Source of the DNA: Loripinus fragilis | Taxonomy: Eukaryota > Mollusca > Bivalvia > Lucinida > Lucinidae | Length of the DNA stretch: 64,000 nucleotides | Direction of reading: 5' to 3' | NCBI GenBank assembly: GCA_964019695.1 | Contig: OZ026518.1 | Span: forward strand, 75,571,912-75,635,911 | Shown here: piece by piece, positions 20,331 through 31,099 of the stretch | Layout: each line of letters starts with the position of its first letter | Position numbering within the stretch: position 1 is the stretch's first letter | Program-made: the position numbers and the translations under genes | The notes under the pieces: generated by a model | What the model was told of the DNA's origin: nothing | Databases searched by the model: none | The model's input: only the letters and a program-made list of their open reading frames with translations

Positions 20331-20811
20331 ATACTGCTCAACACAAGTTTAGCACGGATTATAATATCGTGTCAGCTTTGAATGAATATGAAACATTTCA
20401 TTTGGTGTAAATAAACAAGTATGGGGATCTTAAAATTAATGTGGGGGGGGGGGGCTCGTGTTCGCCAGACAAAACGAAGTTCGTAAGTTTTTCAAGATAA
20501 CTGATGAGTATTTGTTTGGAAAGAGTCATTCCAACGGTGATGCTATAGGCTTGCGATCATCCGTTATCCATTCCGTATTTCAACTTACATCTCTATACAA
20601 CATTTCCTCATATTCAAATCCAATTAACTGGTTGTTATACTTTTATCGTAATGTGGCTGGCTGTGTTCTGTTTCTCTTCCTCGTGGTGCCGAATCCGTAG
20701 ATTAACAGCACGTAAATTGCCTTGTTTATAAAAAGGTTTGTGCTCGTTGAATGATTATTAAAAATGTGTGGTACGGACTTAATACAATAACATCATTTTT
20801 TGTCTTTCCAG

Positions 20812-20934
20812 AAGCTGATGTTCGCACGTGCTCTACCGATCAGTTTGATTGCGGTAATGGTACGTGTATTCCAAAAACCTGGACATGTGATGGTGGAAAA
20901 GACTGTGTGAGCGGAGCGGACGAACAAAATTGTG
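20812..20934 (+). CDS. Gene 2 exon 4: LDLa repeat 3
   Basis: A 123-bp phase 1-1 exon after tgtctttccag, ending before gtatgt. Residues 106-147: [20 protein letters not shown] then [22 protein letters not shown]. Six Cys and the calcium-binding W, D, D and D-E are intact; the D preceding S-D-E is Ser. It is highly similar to exon 3 at DNA and protein level. A MITE starts 9 bp into the following intron. Confidence 0.93.
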
Positions 20935-20943
20935 GTATGTTCC

Positions 20944-21228
20944 AAGCGCAGATCTAGAGGGGGGACAGGGGGTCCGGACCCCCTCTGAAAATCACAAACA
21001 TATAGGTTTTCTTGGCAATACTGGTCCAGATCCCCTGAATTTGACAAAGCTACATGCCATCATTCAATGTTGGGCCATTATCGGCCCGCTAGCGAAACGC
21101 CATTTAATGGCGTTTCGCTGGCGGGTCGATGATAGCCCGCTTTGAGTGGTATTTGGATCCCCTCTCTCCTCATAAAAATGTCGTCAAGATGGGACCCCCT
21201 CTGAAAAAAACTTTCTGGATCCGCGCAT
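20944..21228. mobile_element. GCGCGGATCC MITE beginning 9 bp after the exon 4 donor
   Basis: The left end aagcgcagatctagagggg is eroded; the right end tttctggatccgcgcat is intact. The core is the palindrome gcgaaacgccatttaatggc then gtttcgc, with one base lost at the centre. Confidence 0.85.
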
Positions 21229-21420
21229 GTGTTCGGCCTTGCCGTTGGACGTGATTGGTACCTAGCATACGAAAATCAGTTATTTGGCCCGGAAAGATAA
21301 AATGCCACAGCGTGTGGCATTTCATCATGGTCACACAATTTTTGCACTGTTTGCTAGATTAAAATACACCTATTGTTGATCTCATAGTTAGTGTCTACAA
21401 CTAGACATAAGAACGTGCCA

Positions 21421-21660
21421 ATTGGGCCTCGCCGCGACAAAACCTGTCTTCGGGGTTTCCGACAAAGTGAGATTCAAACCAGCCTGCTCAGCTACAGAGA
21501 ACAGCTAGAAAAATGAAATTTCGCTTGTAGCTTGGATATGGTACTTTCCAAAACGTGAATAACAAAGGCGCTCATCAGACTGCGCGGATGCGCAGGCTGG
21601 TCTGCACCTGTGTTTTTCGTAAGCCCCCAAAGACAGGTTTTCTTGCGTCGAGGCCCAATT
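21421..21660. mobile_element. MITE, 'attgggcctcg...aaacctgtctt' family, copy 1
   Basis: Ends attgggcctcgccgcgacaa then aacctgtctt against aagacaggttttcttgcgtc then gaggcccaat. The interior holds tcagactgcgcggatgcgca, a motif that recurs at 27830, 32940 and 63850. A better second copy is at 32883-33121. Confidence 0.75.
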
Positions 21661-21699
21661 TATCTCGTTGATTATAAGTGACATTGCAATATTTATTCT

Positions 21700-22440
21700 G
21701 AGCGTTATACAACCCGTTTTTGCGCTTTTTACCAAACATGGCCCAATAAACGTTCACCAAGGTTGTTTGAATAAATTTAAATTTGGTAGGACATACACAC
21801 CAAATGCTACACACATGCACCAAGAACCAATTTCAGCTGTAATCTAAGATCCCATATACGGGGCGGCCATCTTGGTCATTTGATCAATACAGTTGGTAAA
21901 TGTATACGTCGATTTGCTGGTATTTACAGTATTGACAGAAATATAGTTCTGAAAAGTTCTTGATTTAATCATGACTGGACTTTGTTGTTGTTGGCGGCCA
22001 TCTTTATCATGTGAGCTAGACAATTAATAATGCATACTTTTATTGCCTTATGCCAACGAAGCATCATATGAAATTTGAGTTTGATTTATCCAGCAGCTTC
22101 CGTGGAGAAGCTGTTTTTATGTTTCAGTGTCAACCTATGACCAAGGTCAATGCATGGTTCAATTTAGAAATTTTTGCACATATTAGCAAAAGTAGGCCAA
22201 ATAAAATGAGACAAGGTCATCACAATGTCATCATTTGAACAAACTACAATGGACTTGAATGCCCAATGCTACATGTCGAGTTTCAAGGTCATCAGCCGAG
22301 TGGTTCTAGAGAAAAGTTTACCATATATGGGCGTGGAAGCCGTCTTTGTCAAATGATCAGAACTTCACGAACAAACGTTCGTTCTCCAATCCCATTGAGA
22401 AAACTTGGCATAAATTGGTCTAAAGGTTTCAGAGAAGAAG
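21700..22440. other. Intron stretch with only diverged repeat-like sequence
   Basis: It contains scattered ggcggccatctt phrases and a segment (22040-22260) resembling a dispersed mollusc repeat (caaggtcaatgcatggttc). No exon is supported. Confidence 0.35.
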
Positions 22441-22444
22441 TCTT

Positions 22445-22545
22445 TTGAAAATGTTAACAGACGGACGACGAACGGACTGGCGGACGAAGAAGAGCCACTA
22501 TATCCTAAAAGCTCACCCATGACCTTTGGCTCAGGTGATCTAAAA
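22445..22545 (+). repeat. Dispersed repeat tail with 'acggacgacgaacgga' and 'ggctcagg'
   Basis: A run of acggacg-like pentamers is followed by aaaagctcacccatgacctt and tggctcaggtgatct. I associate this arrangement with the 3' portion of repeats in bivalve introns (recalled). The phrase cctttggctcaggtgagct also appears at 25480. Confidence 0.6.
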
Positions 22546-22559
22546 CAACAAATATATGC

Positions 22560-23836
22560 AAACACATACAAATATGATGTTGAAACGACGAAAACTATAC
22601 TTAAGGCCTTTGAAAACGCATCACACAGATTAAATCCTGTATTTCACAAACCCTGAGAATGTCAGCGAGATAATTGTTATTGCATATCATAGTGTGAACA
22701 GCTTGTAGTGTGTCCTAGAAAATTCATGGTAAAGGTACATTGTATTGAAGAAGTATCCGTTTTAAGACAGGCGAGGTCGATAAAGAAGGACACAAATTCA
22801 GCTGCAAGTTAACACGCTTTTGTTTTGATTCCTGACTCAACAGGTTTGCGTCCTGGGTTTCTTTCACGATTGCACATTCATTATTGAACGATTTGAAATA
22901 TATTCACAGTTCGGTATGCTCAAATCCCCCCCCTTTAAAGATACCAGCATACCCCACTCACCCTGATTACTATAGTCTAGTAATAAAATTCAACATCTTG
23001 GGCCTTCCAAAGTTTCGATTTTTTATGTCCGGTTTCGTTGGAAGAGGCTAAGGGCATACACAGATGACAGATTATACATAAATTACGCTTGCATCACGTG
23101 TATTTTGTATTGTTCAAGTGACGTTAACGTAAATTTTTAAGACGTTCTCGATCACATACAGCATATTTCTGGCCATCATTTACATCAAACCGTCGTCCCC
23201 ACACGATTGTCAGTGTATGTAGTCAATATCATTAATGAAAGTGTGCATAAAGGTAACTTATGGAGATGTTTATAAACAGGAGCTGTAAATTGATGTTCAA
23301 ATTTGACGTTTATCTTCGAAATATTGAAGTTTTTAAATATTTTTAATTAGCAAAAGTCTATAAACTCTGTTGGTGATATGTTATCACATACGCCACAGTT
23401 AAAACACAAAAATAATCAAAAAGCTTCAACTGACTGTGCAAAAAGGTGCTGTATGTACCCATGTGACGTCATCAGCAGCGTCGAGTGATAGTGAAGTCAA
23501 ATTAACGACTGATTCATACCATTTCTGGGTTGGACATTAAAACCTGCGAGTAACTTTTCAATGCATATACGGTTAGCAAGAAAAGTGCAAAAATAAGGTG
23601 ATGTGTTTTCAAAGTCCTCAAGTATATATACAATACATACTACGTGTACCGGGGGTATAATAACATGGGAACGAAACGACTTATTTATTATGTAATAATG
23701 GTGTAAAGACTTGAAAACTTCATCAGGTGCTGTATTGATGTATGCGTACCGACATATCATATGCACCATACATATGCATACAGCTAAGGAGATCTGAGCT
23801 GTATGCGCACAGAGCTATGTGCATACCTGCAATGCA
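22560..23836. other. Intron stretch without supported features
   Basis: AT-rich sequence with a C tract near 22927 and no exon, inverted repeat or recognised repeat. Confidence 0.4.
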
Positions 23837-24694
23837 TACACTGAAGGACTCTAAAAACGCAAAAAATGAAAATTATTATTTTTTGCATCCAGAACATTTT
23901 TTGCCTTCTTTAACAGATAAAAACGAATGCTAACGACACCCTACTTCTATCTATACCCAATACCAGTGTTTTTAAAGACGCTGGCTATCACCAGCCATGC
24001 AATGCTGGTTTACTATGTTTTGCACGTGGCGTCCCTACGAATCAATGAAGCAAAATATTTTATCATTTCACATGTAGCTTGTAAGTATACAGGAATAAAA
24101 AACACAGCAGCTTTTGTTTTATAGCTTTATTATTCATGCCACGTTTGTTTGAACATGAACAATCTGGCGCAATTGGAATGTTAAAAGCTGACGTGCGTGT
24201 TTCTGACGTCGCCAGATATCATAATTGTCATCCGCCAACTATACAGTTACCAGGCTACTGGGACAGTTAAGATCGACGCAGGTCTGGTCAGCCAAGAATA
24301 GCGACCGGTGTTAAGAGCCAACTTACGTTGATTGTGTATCGACGATATTTACATCGACGATATCAGTTCCGGCCAGCTACTGTCAGTGCCAGACGAATAG
24401 AAGGGCTCCAAGGGAAATTTGTTTCTGGTTGTTTAATAAAAAATATTTTATCACAATAACTTAAAATCGTGTCCAATTTCTAGACAAATTTCAAATTGCA
24501 ACTTTAGAATCATAGGGTATTGCTATTTGATAGACTGTTGCTCTAACATTATTCATAATTTTGACATAAAATTTCAAACATCTTTTGCTGACATATTGAT
24601 GTTCTTTTTTGTCAAATCTCGATAAAATTGAGACATTAAAAGTAAGATAATATTATGAATTTCGATTTTTGCGTTTTTAAAGTCCTTCAGTGTA
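23837..24694. mobile_element. TA-flanked DNA transposon, about 860 bp, copy 1
   Basis: Ends tacactgaaggactctaaaa then acgcaaaaa against tttttgcgtttttaaagtcc then ttcagtgta: inverted repeats of about 30 bp with TA duplications. The second copy at 31777-32623 is alignable over its full length (for example ctatctatac, atgttttgcacgtggcgtcc, agcttta). No open reading frame survives. Confidence 0.85.
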
Positions 24695-24857
24695 TATTTA
24701 CAGTGAAACTAGATGTGTAGATTTTATTCTTATACACCATCTTGTCCTTTAATTTGTGTGTGTAAGCAGTAAATTTAGCTCTGATATTAACTTGTTTAAG
24801 TCTTTGCTGATCAGTTTGTAATAAGAATAGAAATCTCAGGAGCTCTACATTTTACAG

Positions 24858-24980
24858 GTGAACCAGTATGTGAGGACGGTTTTACAAGATGTAAATCTGG
24901 CGGACCATGCATTAGTTTGAGATGGTTTTGTGATAATGATATAGACTGTCCTGATGGAAGCGATGAAGAAGGATGTGACG
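24858..24980 (+). CDS. Gene 2 exon 5: LDLa repeat 4
   Basis: A 123-bp phase 1-1 exon after cattttacag, ending before gtatgt. Residues 147-187: [20 protein letters not shown] then [20 protein letters not shown]. Six Cys (C151, C158, C164, C171, C177, C186) and the calcium ligands are present. It differs from the others in replacing the usual C-D-G with C-D-N. Confidence 0.92.
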
Positions 24981-25479
24981 GTATGTAATCCATGATTTCT
25001 CTTGTTTTATTCTTAAAGCCATTCGGGGAAGTCCGCCACAATTCGAGAATCAAATCATGGCTCAGGTATGTGTAAGGAGCATTACGCGTAGCACTATGTA
25101 CGAAAAAGCTCAGTTTTGTTAGGCGGAACTGGCGTATGTAAAATGTGGGTTCAGCTCTATGAGAATCGATTATTCTAATTATTGGAAAAGTTAAATCAGC
25201 AGAATAAATGAAATTAATGTTTTTTTCAATAAATATATAGCAATATTTTTTTTTTTGAAAAAAAAAAACACATAAACTTCATTTAAGCCATTTATTATGC
25301 TGCAATTACACTTGTTATTGTGTTAACATGGTTTCTGCGACGTCAGCGTCACGCTATATAATGTCAGCGTCCCGTTTTCACCCACGTTATCAAAGTAGAT
25401 CCTAGATGTACATCTGTGGTCTGATTCCACCAAATTTTGCGGAATTGGCTGAGGCAGTTCCGGTTGCCTTAGAGCACAG

Positions 25480-25800
25480 AAGCCTTTGGCTCAGGTGAGC
25501 TCGAAAGGGCTTTGGTCTGAGAAAATTGGACAGTGAATTGGGGTGAATTTCCACAACACACTCTTAGTAAATTGACGGTGAATTGGGGTAAATTTGTACA
25601 ACACTCTAAGTAATCCGACACTGAATTGTGGTGAATTTCTACAACATACACTTAGTAATTTTGACGGTAGGTTGCAGTGAATTTCATCAAGGGCTTAGGT
25701 CTGGGGAATTTGGATGGTAAATTATGGCATATATACAGACACACTCCAAGTAATTTCAATGGTACATTGCAGTGAATTTAACCAAGGGCTTACATATAGG
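25480..25800 (+). repeat. Tandem repeat, about 63-bp units with 'gtgaattggggtgaattt'
   Basis: Units contain gacggtgaattggggtaaat, acaacacactcttagtaa and similar phrases repeated about five times with increasing divergence toward 25800. It is preceded by the cctttggctcaggtgagct phrase. Confidence 0.75.
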
Positions 25801-25859
25801 TCAGGTCTGGATAAATCTTATGACAGCAGATTGTGTTAGATTTCAGCAAAGCTATATAT

Positions 25860-26770
25860 AGGCCACTGGGTCCCCTTCCATGGCCCTTTGGTATAGCCAT
25901 CTTTGTGGTGGCACAATGGAGTTATTCAGCTTTAATCCGTTATTAACAAAGCTGGTACTATAGTGGCAAACTGCAAAGGCTAAGACAGATAGCTTGAAAA
26001 AATACTGGTGATAATCCTACACTGGTGCGGAGCCAGAAGGGGCCCAGAGGGCCCCTGATATGTCAGGGTTACAGGCTACTGTGACAAAGCTATTTAGGCG
26101 GTGGCCATTTGGTGTAGCCATCTTTGCCGTGGCACAATGGAGGATTTTTTAGCTTTCATCCGTTATTGACAAAGCTGGTGTTGTAGTGGCGAGCTGCTCA
26201 GGATAAGGCAGGTAACTTATCAAATGTACTGATGTTTATCATACAGTAGTACGGAGCCAGAGTGGGCCCGATTGGCCCCTGACAGATCAGGGCCGCAGGC
26301 CCTTGTGACAAAGTTATCTAAGATGTAGCCCTTTGGCATAGCTATCTTTGCAGTGGCACAATGGAGGATTTGTTAGCTTTAATCCGTTTTTGACAAAGCT
26401 GGTGTTGTAGTGTCAAACTGCTCAGACTGAAAAAGTACTGATGTTAATCCTACAATAGTGCGGAGCCAAAGGGGACCAAAAGGGCCTCTGATAGATCAGG
26501 GCCATAGGCCCCTGCGATAAAGCTATCTAGGCGGTGGCCCTTTGGTCTAGCCTTCTTTGCGGTGGCACAATGAAGGATTTTTAGCTTTTATCCGTTATTG
26601 ACAAAGCAGGTGTTGCAGTGGCAAACTGCTCAGGTTAAGACAGGTAACTTGAAAAAGTACTGATGTTTATCCTACACTAGTACAAAGCTAGGTCCCTGTG
26701 GCAAAGCTATTTAGGAGGTGGCCCTTTGGTGTAGTTATATTTGCCGTGCCACAATGGCATTTACTACATC
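25860..26770 (+). repeat. Tandem repeat of about 208-224 bp, four units
   Basis: The anchor tccgttattgacaaagctgg occurs at 25936, 26159, 26383 and 26591. Each unit also has cctttggtgtagccatcttt, ggcacaatgga, cggagccagaaggggccc and a gatcagggccacaggcccct stretch. It fills much of the intron after exon 5. Confidence 0.85.
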
Positions 26771-26978
26771 GGGACCAACTGATAAAGTTCCAGATCAAGA
26801 GTTATAAGGGTTAGGTTTTGTTAGTCTTTGTTTTAAATATGCTATCATACACGCGCCACCAGTGTGACAAGGCTCGATAGGGAGAGTCATTAACTATATT
26901 GGGACCAGCTGACGAGGTTCCCAATCAAGAGTCAGTAGGGTTAGGTTCTGTCAGTCATTTTTTCTAAATTCCATTATT

Positions 26979-27127
26979 GGTCACCTGCTGGAAAAGGGCT
27001 GACCTCTTGGCTCTCTTGTATGTGACGTTTTCTTGTGTTTTTTAACACTTTCCCACATGGTGTCCTGGGTCAGGTGTGGCACTTGTTTGTATTGATTCCT
27101 GACATTTGCCTTCTTTCTTACTTTAAT
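26979..27127 (+). repeat. 3' end of SINE-like family B (5'-truncated)
   Basis: It shares ggtcacctgctgg, aaagggctgacctcttggct, gtcctgggtcaggtgtgg and gattcctgac with the full copies at 39008 and 61420, and ends ttctttcttacttta. Confidence 0.7.
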
Positions 27128-27774
27128 CCATGGGGAAATTTACACTAGTTGTTTTTATTGATACAGATAGTAAACAAACTTTAGATGAGTGTCAATTTAT
27201 TGCATATTGCGTTACTAAATTCGAACCTGTATTTCACGGAATCTTACTTTGGTGATTTCCTTTTATATTGCCAATGGTGCCTAATTAAAATTATGGCCAA
27301 ATATAAATGCATTATCTTTCGATAGGTGGCATGCATATCACATACTGACCTATCTGATTTGAACATTGTGGGTATCATGTGGCAACCTTGTTTACCAAAT
27401 GCGTCACAAAGTCATGTGATTCGCCCGATCAGTTGATTCAACCTTGTTATAAATCTGCGTCATCACATGTCAGGGAAGCACTTCTATGACCTGGTCATGT
27501 GCAAAACTTTTTCAAAAATGTTTTAGTGATACCAATAATATCATTCTATCGCTAAATATTGTAATACCAATCATTGTTATGGTTTGACTATCAAAGGTGA
27601 CCTAATGTCTGCATGCACATATAATCTATAGCCATTTGCCGCTCGCTACTTTTTTACCGTCGAGTTTTTAGTAATGCATACCGCATATTAATTAATACCT
27701 GTTTTCGTAGATGGTGTGCCATAGCAGACAGACTGATCTAAAATATATAGAACATGCGCAGACAATATATGAGC

Positions 27775-27960
27775 CCTGACATGAGATTCCAACAATGTGG
27801 TATGTGCGACCAGCAAAGCTACTGATCAGCCTGCGCATATGCGCAGTCTGATCAGAGCCTTTGCTTGTCGCTTGAACATTCTATGACTGTTAAGCTACTG
27901 ACTGAACATGATTTGGAGTTTCTAAGCTTAAAAGGAGGCTGTATAGGCTCAATTGAGTCT
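27775..27960. mobile_element. Palindromic element around TGCGCATATGCGCA
   Basis: The core ctgatcagcctgcgcatatg then cgcagtctgatcag is a near-perfect palindrome at 27822-27857. It is flanked by gaccagcaaagctac / gagcctttgcttgtcgc arms. Related cores occur at 21580, 32940 and 63850. Confidence 0.6.
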
Positions 27961-28038
27961 ACGCTTGTCAAAATGCCACATTGTTGGAAATCACATCTCA
28001 TGGCTCATATGTGTTTTACTTAATGAATTTCATTACAG

Positions 28039-28164
28039 GGAGAACTTGCAATCAAGGCGAGTTCAAGTGCCTAAGCAGTGGACACTGCATCCATAAAAAT
28101 TGGGTTTGCGATGGCGAGTACGACTGTGTAGATAGCAGTGACGAAAGTAACTGCACAATAACAC
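28039..28164 (+). CDS. Gene 2 exon 6: LDLa repeat 5
   Basis: A 126-bp phase 1-1 exon after atttcattacag. Residues 188-230 include [20 protein letters not shown] then [18 protein letters not shown]. All six Cys and the calcium-binding acidic residues are present. The donor is gtaagt. A TA-flanked MITE is inserted so that its left TA forms intron positions +6 and +7, so the last base of the donor hexamer belongs to the target duplication. Confidence 0.93.
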
Positions 28165-28169
28165 GTAAG

Positions 28170-28385
28170 TACAGTAAAACCTGTCTTAAGCGACCACTCA
28201 AAATTAGACAAAACAATGTCAATGGTCTTAATGGCAAATGGTAGCTTAACGAAGGTCGAAAGTATTGCAGAATGCTCTCTCAGAGCATTCTGCAATACTT
28301 TTGACCTGCATTAAGCGATAATTGATTTTGAAAACCAATTTTTGGTCTTTGTTTTGAGTGGCCGCTTAAGACAGGTTTTACTGTA
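28170..28385. mobile_element. 'CAGTAAAACCTGTC' MITE inserted at the exon 6 splice donor
   Basis: It starts TA-cagtaaaacctgtcttaag and ends cttaagacaggttttactg-TA, giving inverted repeats of about 29 bp. The centre is a hairpin, gtattgcagaatgctctctc / agagcattctgcaatac. Position 28170 is the sixth base of the intron. Confidence 0.92.
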
Positions 28386-28555
28386 TAAATAGAAAACTTG
28401 AAAGTCTCCCCTTTGCTCCATTAGATTGGCTCTTTATACGCTATGTAATTACCCATGCTGGTCCTGTCATATGCAGATTTTACATCATCAGCATGTCACA
28501 GCCCAATATATTGTAGACAAATGGGGTAACGGTGTTTGCTACATTACAAAAATAA

Positions 28556-28620
28556 GTGTTATTTAACACCAAAAGAGACGGCAGTTGATCTTCCATCCAA
28601 TTTTTCTTATGAAACTTACA
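28556..28620. repeat. Diverged relative of the 'aacaccaaaag...ggcag' hairpin family
   Basis: Contains taacaccaaaagagacggca and ttcttatgaaacttacattc, matching in order the palindromes at 28945-29003, 44337-44402 and 55885-55947. The arms are eroded here. Confidence 0.4.
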
Positions 28621-28709
28621 TTCTCATAAGGCCAACATTTCTCCACTGGTAAATGTTAAACATGTCTGTCTACCTGATATTGTTGTAGTTATTCCCCTGA
28701 CCAATACAA

Positions 28710-28918
28710 TACAGTAAAACATGTCTAAAACGGCCACTCTTAAAAAGACAAAAATTGGTTTTCAAGACCAATTATTGCTTAACGCAGGTCAAAAATATTG
28801 CAGAATGCTCCTTTTGGAGCATTCTGCAATACTTTTGACCTCCATCAAGCTACCATTTGTCACTAAGGTCTTTGTTTCGTCTATTTTTGAGTGGCCGCTT
28901 AAGACAGGTTTTACTGTA
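28710..28918. mobile_element. 'CAGTAAAACCTGTC' MITE, copy 3
   Basis: TA-cagtaaaacatgtctaaaa at the left and gcttaagacaggttttactg-TA at the right, with the same gcagaatgctccttttggag hairpin centre. It is about 325 bp downstream of copy 2 in the same intron and in the same orientation. Confidence 0.88.
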
Positions 28919-28944
28919 TAAAAGAACATTTTTTATAGCAGTTG

Positions 28945-29003
28945 AAAGGTTACACCAAGATCAGTGGCAGTTCAGCTTCCACCAAATTTGGTGTAAACTT
29001 ACA
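28945..29003. repeat. Hairpin of the 'acaccaa...tggtgtaaacttac' family
   Basis: ggttacaccaagatcagtgg then cagttcagctt pairs with ccaccaaatttggtgtaaac then ttac. It matches the palindrome at the left edge of the 80-bp satellite (55885). Confidence 0.55.
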
Positions 29004-29029
29004 TTTATGTTTATAATGCATGCCAAAAA

Positions 29030-29500
29030 AGTGAGTATGAATAGGAAAAACCACAATCACATACTGCAGACAAACCCACAACACAGCGAGGAAGAGACCC
29101 CAAACACCAACAGTCACAAGACATCAGGAAGACAATTAAAGTAAAGCAACCAGCTCTCTCTTCCTCTGCAAGATGATTGCAAAACTAGAAAGGACACAAA
29201 GTAATGCATTACATAACAAGGAGCAAACACAAACCCCTACAAACAATAGAAGCACAATAAACAACGAATCATCATACAACAGAACCACCGCTTCAGAATA
29301 AACAGCGGCCTAAGCCACTGGGGTGGGGGCTTAAATGTATTTTACTGACACGATACCAAATATTTGCACTAAATTCTGTTGCTTTTAATACACAATAATT
29401 TTTAGCTCGAATGGGGGCTTCCTAACTTATGCAATTTATCAACACACTGGTGATACAAAGAAAGGGGCTCACGACTCACAATTAGTCAGAATTAAAGCCA
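29030..29500 (-). repeat. SINE-like family A, minus strand
   Basis: The reverse complement runs gtgagtcgtgagccc, taagcccccaccccagtgg, ttgcagaggaagagagagct and ends attcatactcacttt, matching the copy at 13230-13805 throughout. Confidence 0.75.
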
Positions 29501-29508
29501 ACCTAAAC

Positions 29509-29595
29509 ATGGGGAGATCCAGAGAGGGGGACAGGGGGTCCTGACCTCCCCCTTGAAAAATCACAATAATATAGGGTTTAATAGCAATAACAAAG
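29509..29595. mobile_element. Half copy of the GCGCGGATCC MITE
   Basis: It starts catggggagatccagagag and continues gacagggggtcctgacc, aaaaatcacaataatatagg, then stops before the central palindrome. Confidence 0.6.
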
Positions 29596-30134
29596 GAGCA
29601 AAGAAGAGGCTTGTTTTGCACATGTGACTCAGGTGTGGCTCGCTGTCAATCACAACACCAGTGTCACTTCTGGCGAATTTATTCGATGTTCGAAGCGTAT
29701 GGAATGGGCAAGTGAGCTTGACAGCTGTCAATCAAATTTTGGGTTGTTCATGAGGCTATGAATGGTTTTAAAAATCTAATAATTCATTAAAAGGCTTGCT
29801 TTGAAAATGTAAATATTGAGTTATGGAAACTCTTCTACAACAGGGTATATATCAGAGACAGTGTTATATGCTGACTTAGTTTATAGAACAAAAGAATGTC
29901 AAAAGACCTATAGTTTGCGTCAAACGTTATAATGGAGTAGATTATAACAACAGTCGCCTGGTTATAAACTCAATCATGCTTACCTCGTACAGACAGTGAG
30001 TCAGTCCTCTAACTAAATGATGACCCTGTCCTAAACTTTGATCGGTGGGTTGGTGCCTTATGCTTGTCCTTGGCTGGGACCACTAGTACTATTGGCTTGC
30101 CAGCGAAAAATGCCACTCGAATGGCGTTTTGTTT

Positions 30135-30350
30135 GCAGTGGCGGATCCAGAGGGGGTTAAGGGGTTTACTCGAGCCCCCTTCCCCGGCCCAGTTTCTAAA
30201 AATCCTATGAAAATGAAATAATTTGGTCTCAGTGAGACCAAATTATTTCATTTTCATGGAATATTTAAGAACAATGAGATAAAATCAGCAAAGCGCACCC
30301 GCACACCTATTTACACATGAACCCCCTTACAAGAAATCTTGAATCCACCA
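30135..30350. mobile_element. Palindromic element with GGTCTCAGTGAGACC core, copy 2
   Basis: gcagtggcggatccagaggg begins the element, tttggtctcagtgagaccaa is its centre and cttgaatccacca its end. It shares gataaaatcagcaaagcg with copy 1 at 17787. It abuts a fragment of the GCGCGGATCC core (30095-30130). Confidence 0.8.
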
Positions 30351-30496
30351 GGTTTTGGGACCAATAGTGGCCTTAGACTGTTTGTTGACTGGGATGCTGC
30401 TGAAAATGAAACAATGCATTGTACATGTAACAGACTGATATCATGTCATCACACGAAATGTTTAAGGAGTGATCTAGAAATTTCGATTTTTTTCAG

Positions 30497-30634
30497 CGAC
30501 AGTTACCTGTCAAGGCGACGAGTTTCAATGTACAGGTGGTGGAGGTTGTATCTTAAAGACCTGGCAGTGTGATGGAGATACTGACTGCGAGGATGGAAGC
30601 GATGAAATAGGTTGTCCTCGACGTGTGATGGATG
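30497..30634 (+). CDS. Gene 2 exon 7: LDLa repeat 6, possibly the last exon
   Basis: After tttttttcag the frame (phase 1) gives residues 230-275: [20 protein letters not shown] then [20 protein letters not shown] and PRRVMD. Six Cys (C234, C241, C247, C254, C260, C269) and all calcium ligands are present. Two endings are possible. Splicing at gtaatt (30635), a weaker donor, would continue the gene in phase 1. Reading through gives Gly-Asn and TAA at 30640-30642, a 277-residue protein. No AATAAA follows within several hundred bases, which slightly favours splicing, but I found no convincing downstream exon before gene 3. Confidence 0.9.
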
Positions 30635-30666
30635 GTAATTAAAGAAGAGTTAAATGCTGACCCTAG

Positions 30667-30755
30667 CATGTGCGAATCCAGAAAAATTTGTCAGAGGGGG
30701 TCTAACTTTGATACTTTTTTTGGAGGATCCAAATATGGTCAACATTGACATTTAG
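30667..30755. mobile_element. Truncated GCGCGGATCC MITE 33 bp after exon 7
   Basis: It reads catgtgcgaatccagaaaaa, ttgtcagagggggtctaac and ggaggatccaaatatg, then breaks off before the palindrome. A full copy begins 26 bp later. Confidence 0.7.
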
Positions 30756-30780
30756 TCCTTATCTACTGCCATTGTCTCAT

Positions 30781-31099
30781 CATGCGCGGATCCAGAAAGT
30801 TCTGTCAGAGGGGGTCCGACTTTGACAACGTTTTTTTTCTTTTCTTTTTTAGTTGATGAGGGGAGGGGGGATCCAAATACCACTGTAAGCGGGCCATCAT
30901 TGGCCCTCCAGCGAAACGCCATTTAAATGGCGTTTCGCTGGCGTGCCAGTGATGGGTCAACATTAAATACTGGCTTGGTAGCTTTGTGATTTTTCAGGGG
31001 ATCCGGACCAGTATTGTTAAGAAACCCTATATGTTTTGTGATTTTTCAGGGGGGGGGGGGGGTCCGGCCCCCCTGTCTCCCACTCTGGATCCGCACATG
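30781..31099. mobile_element. GCGCGGATCC MITE, full length
   Basis: The ends are catgcgcggatccagaaagt and ctctggatccgcacatg. The core is the perfect palindrome agcgaaacgccatttaaatg then gcgtttcgct. Poly-G (31050-31062) sits in the right arm. Confidence 0.9.
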
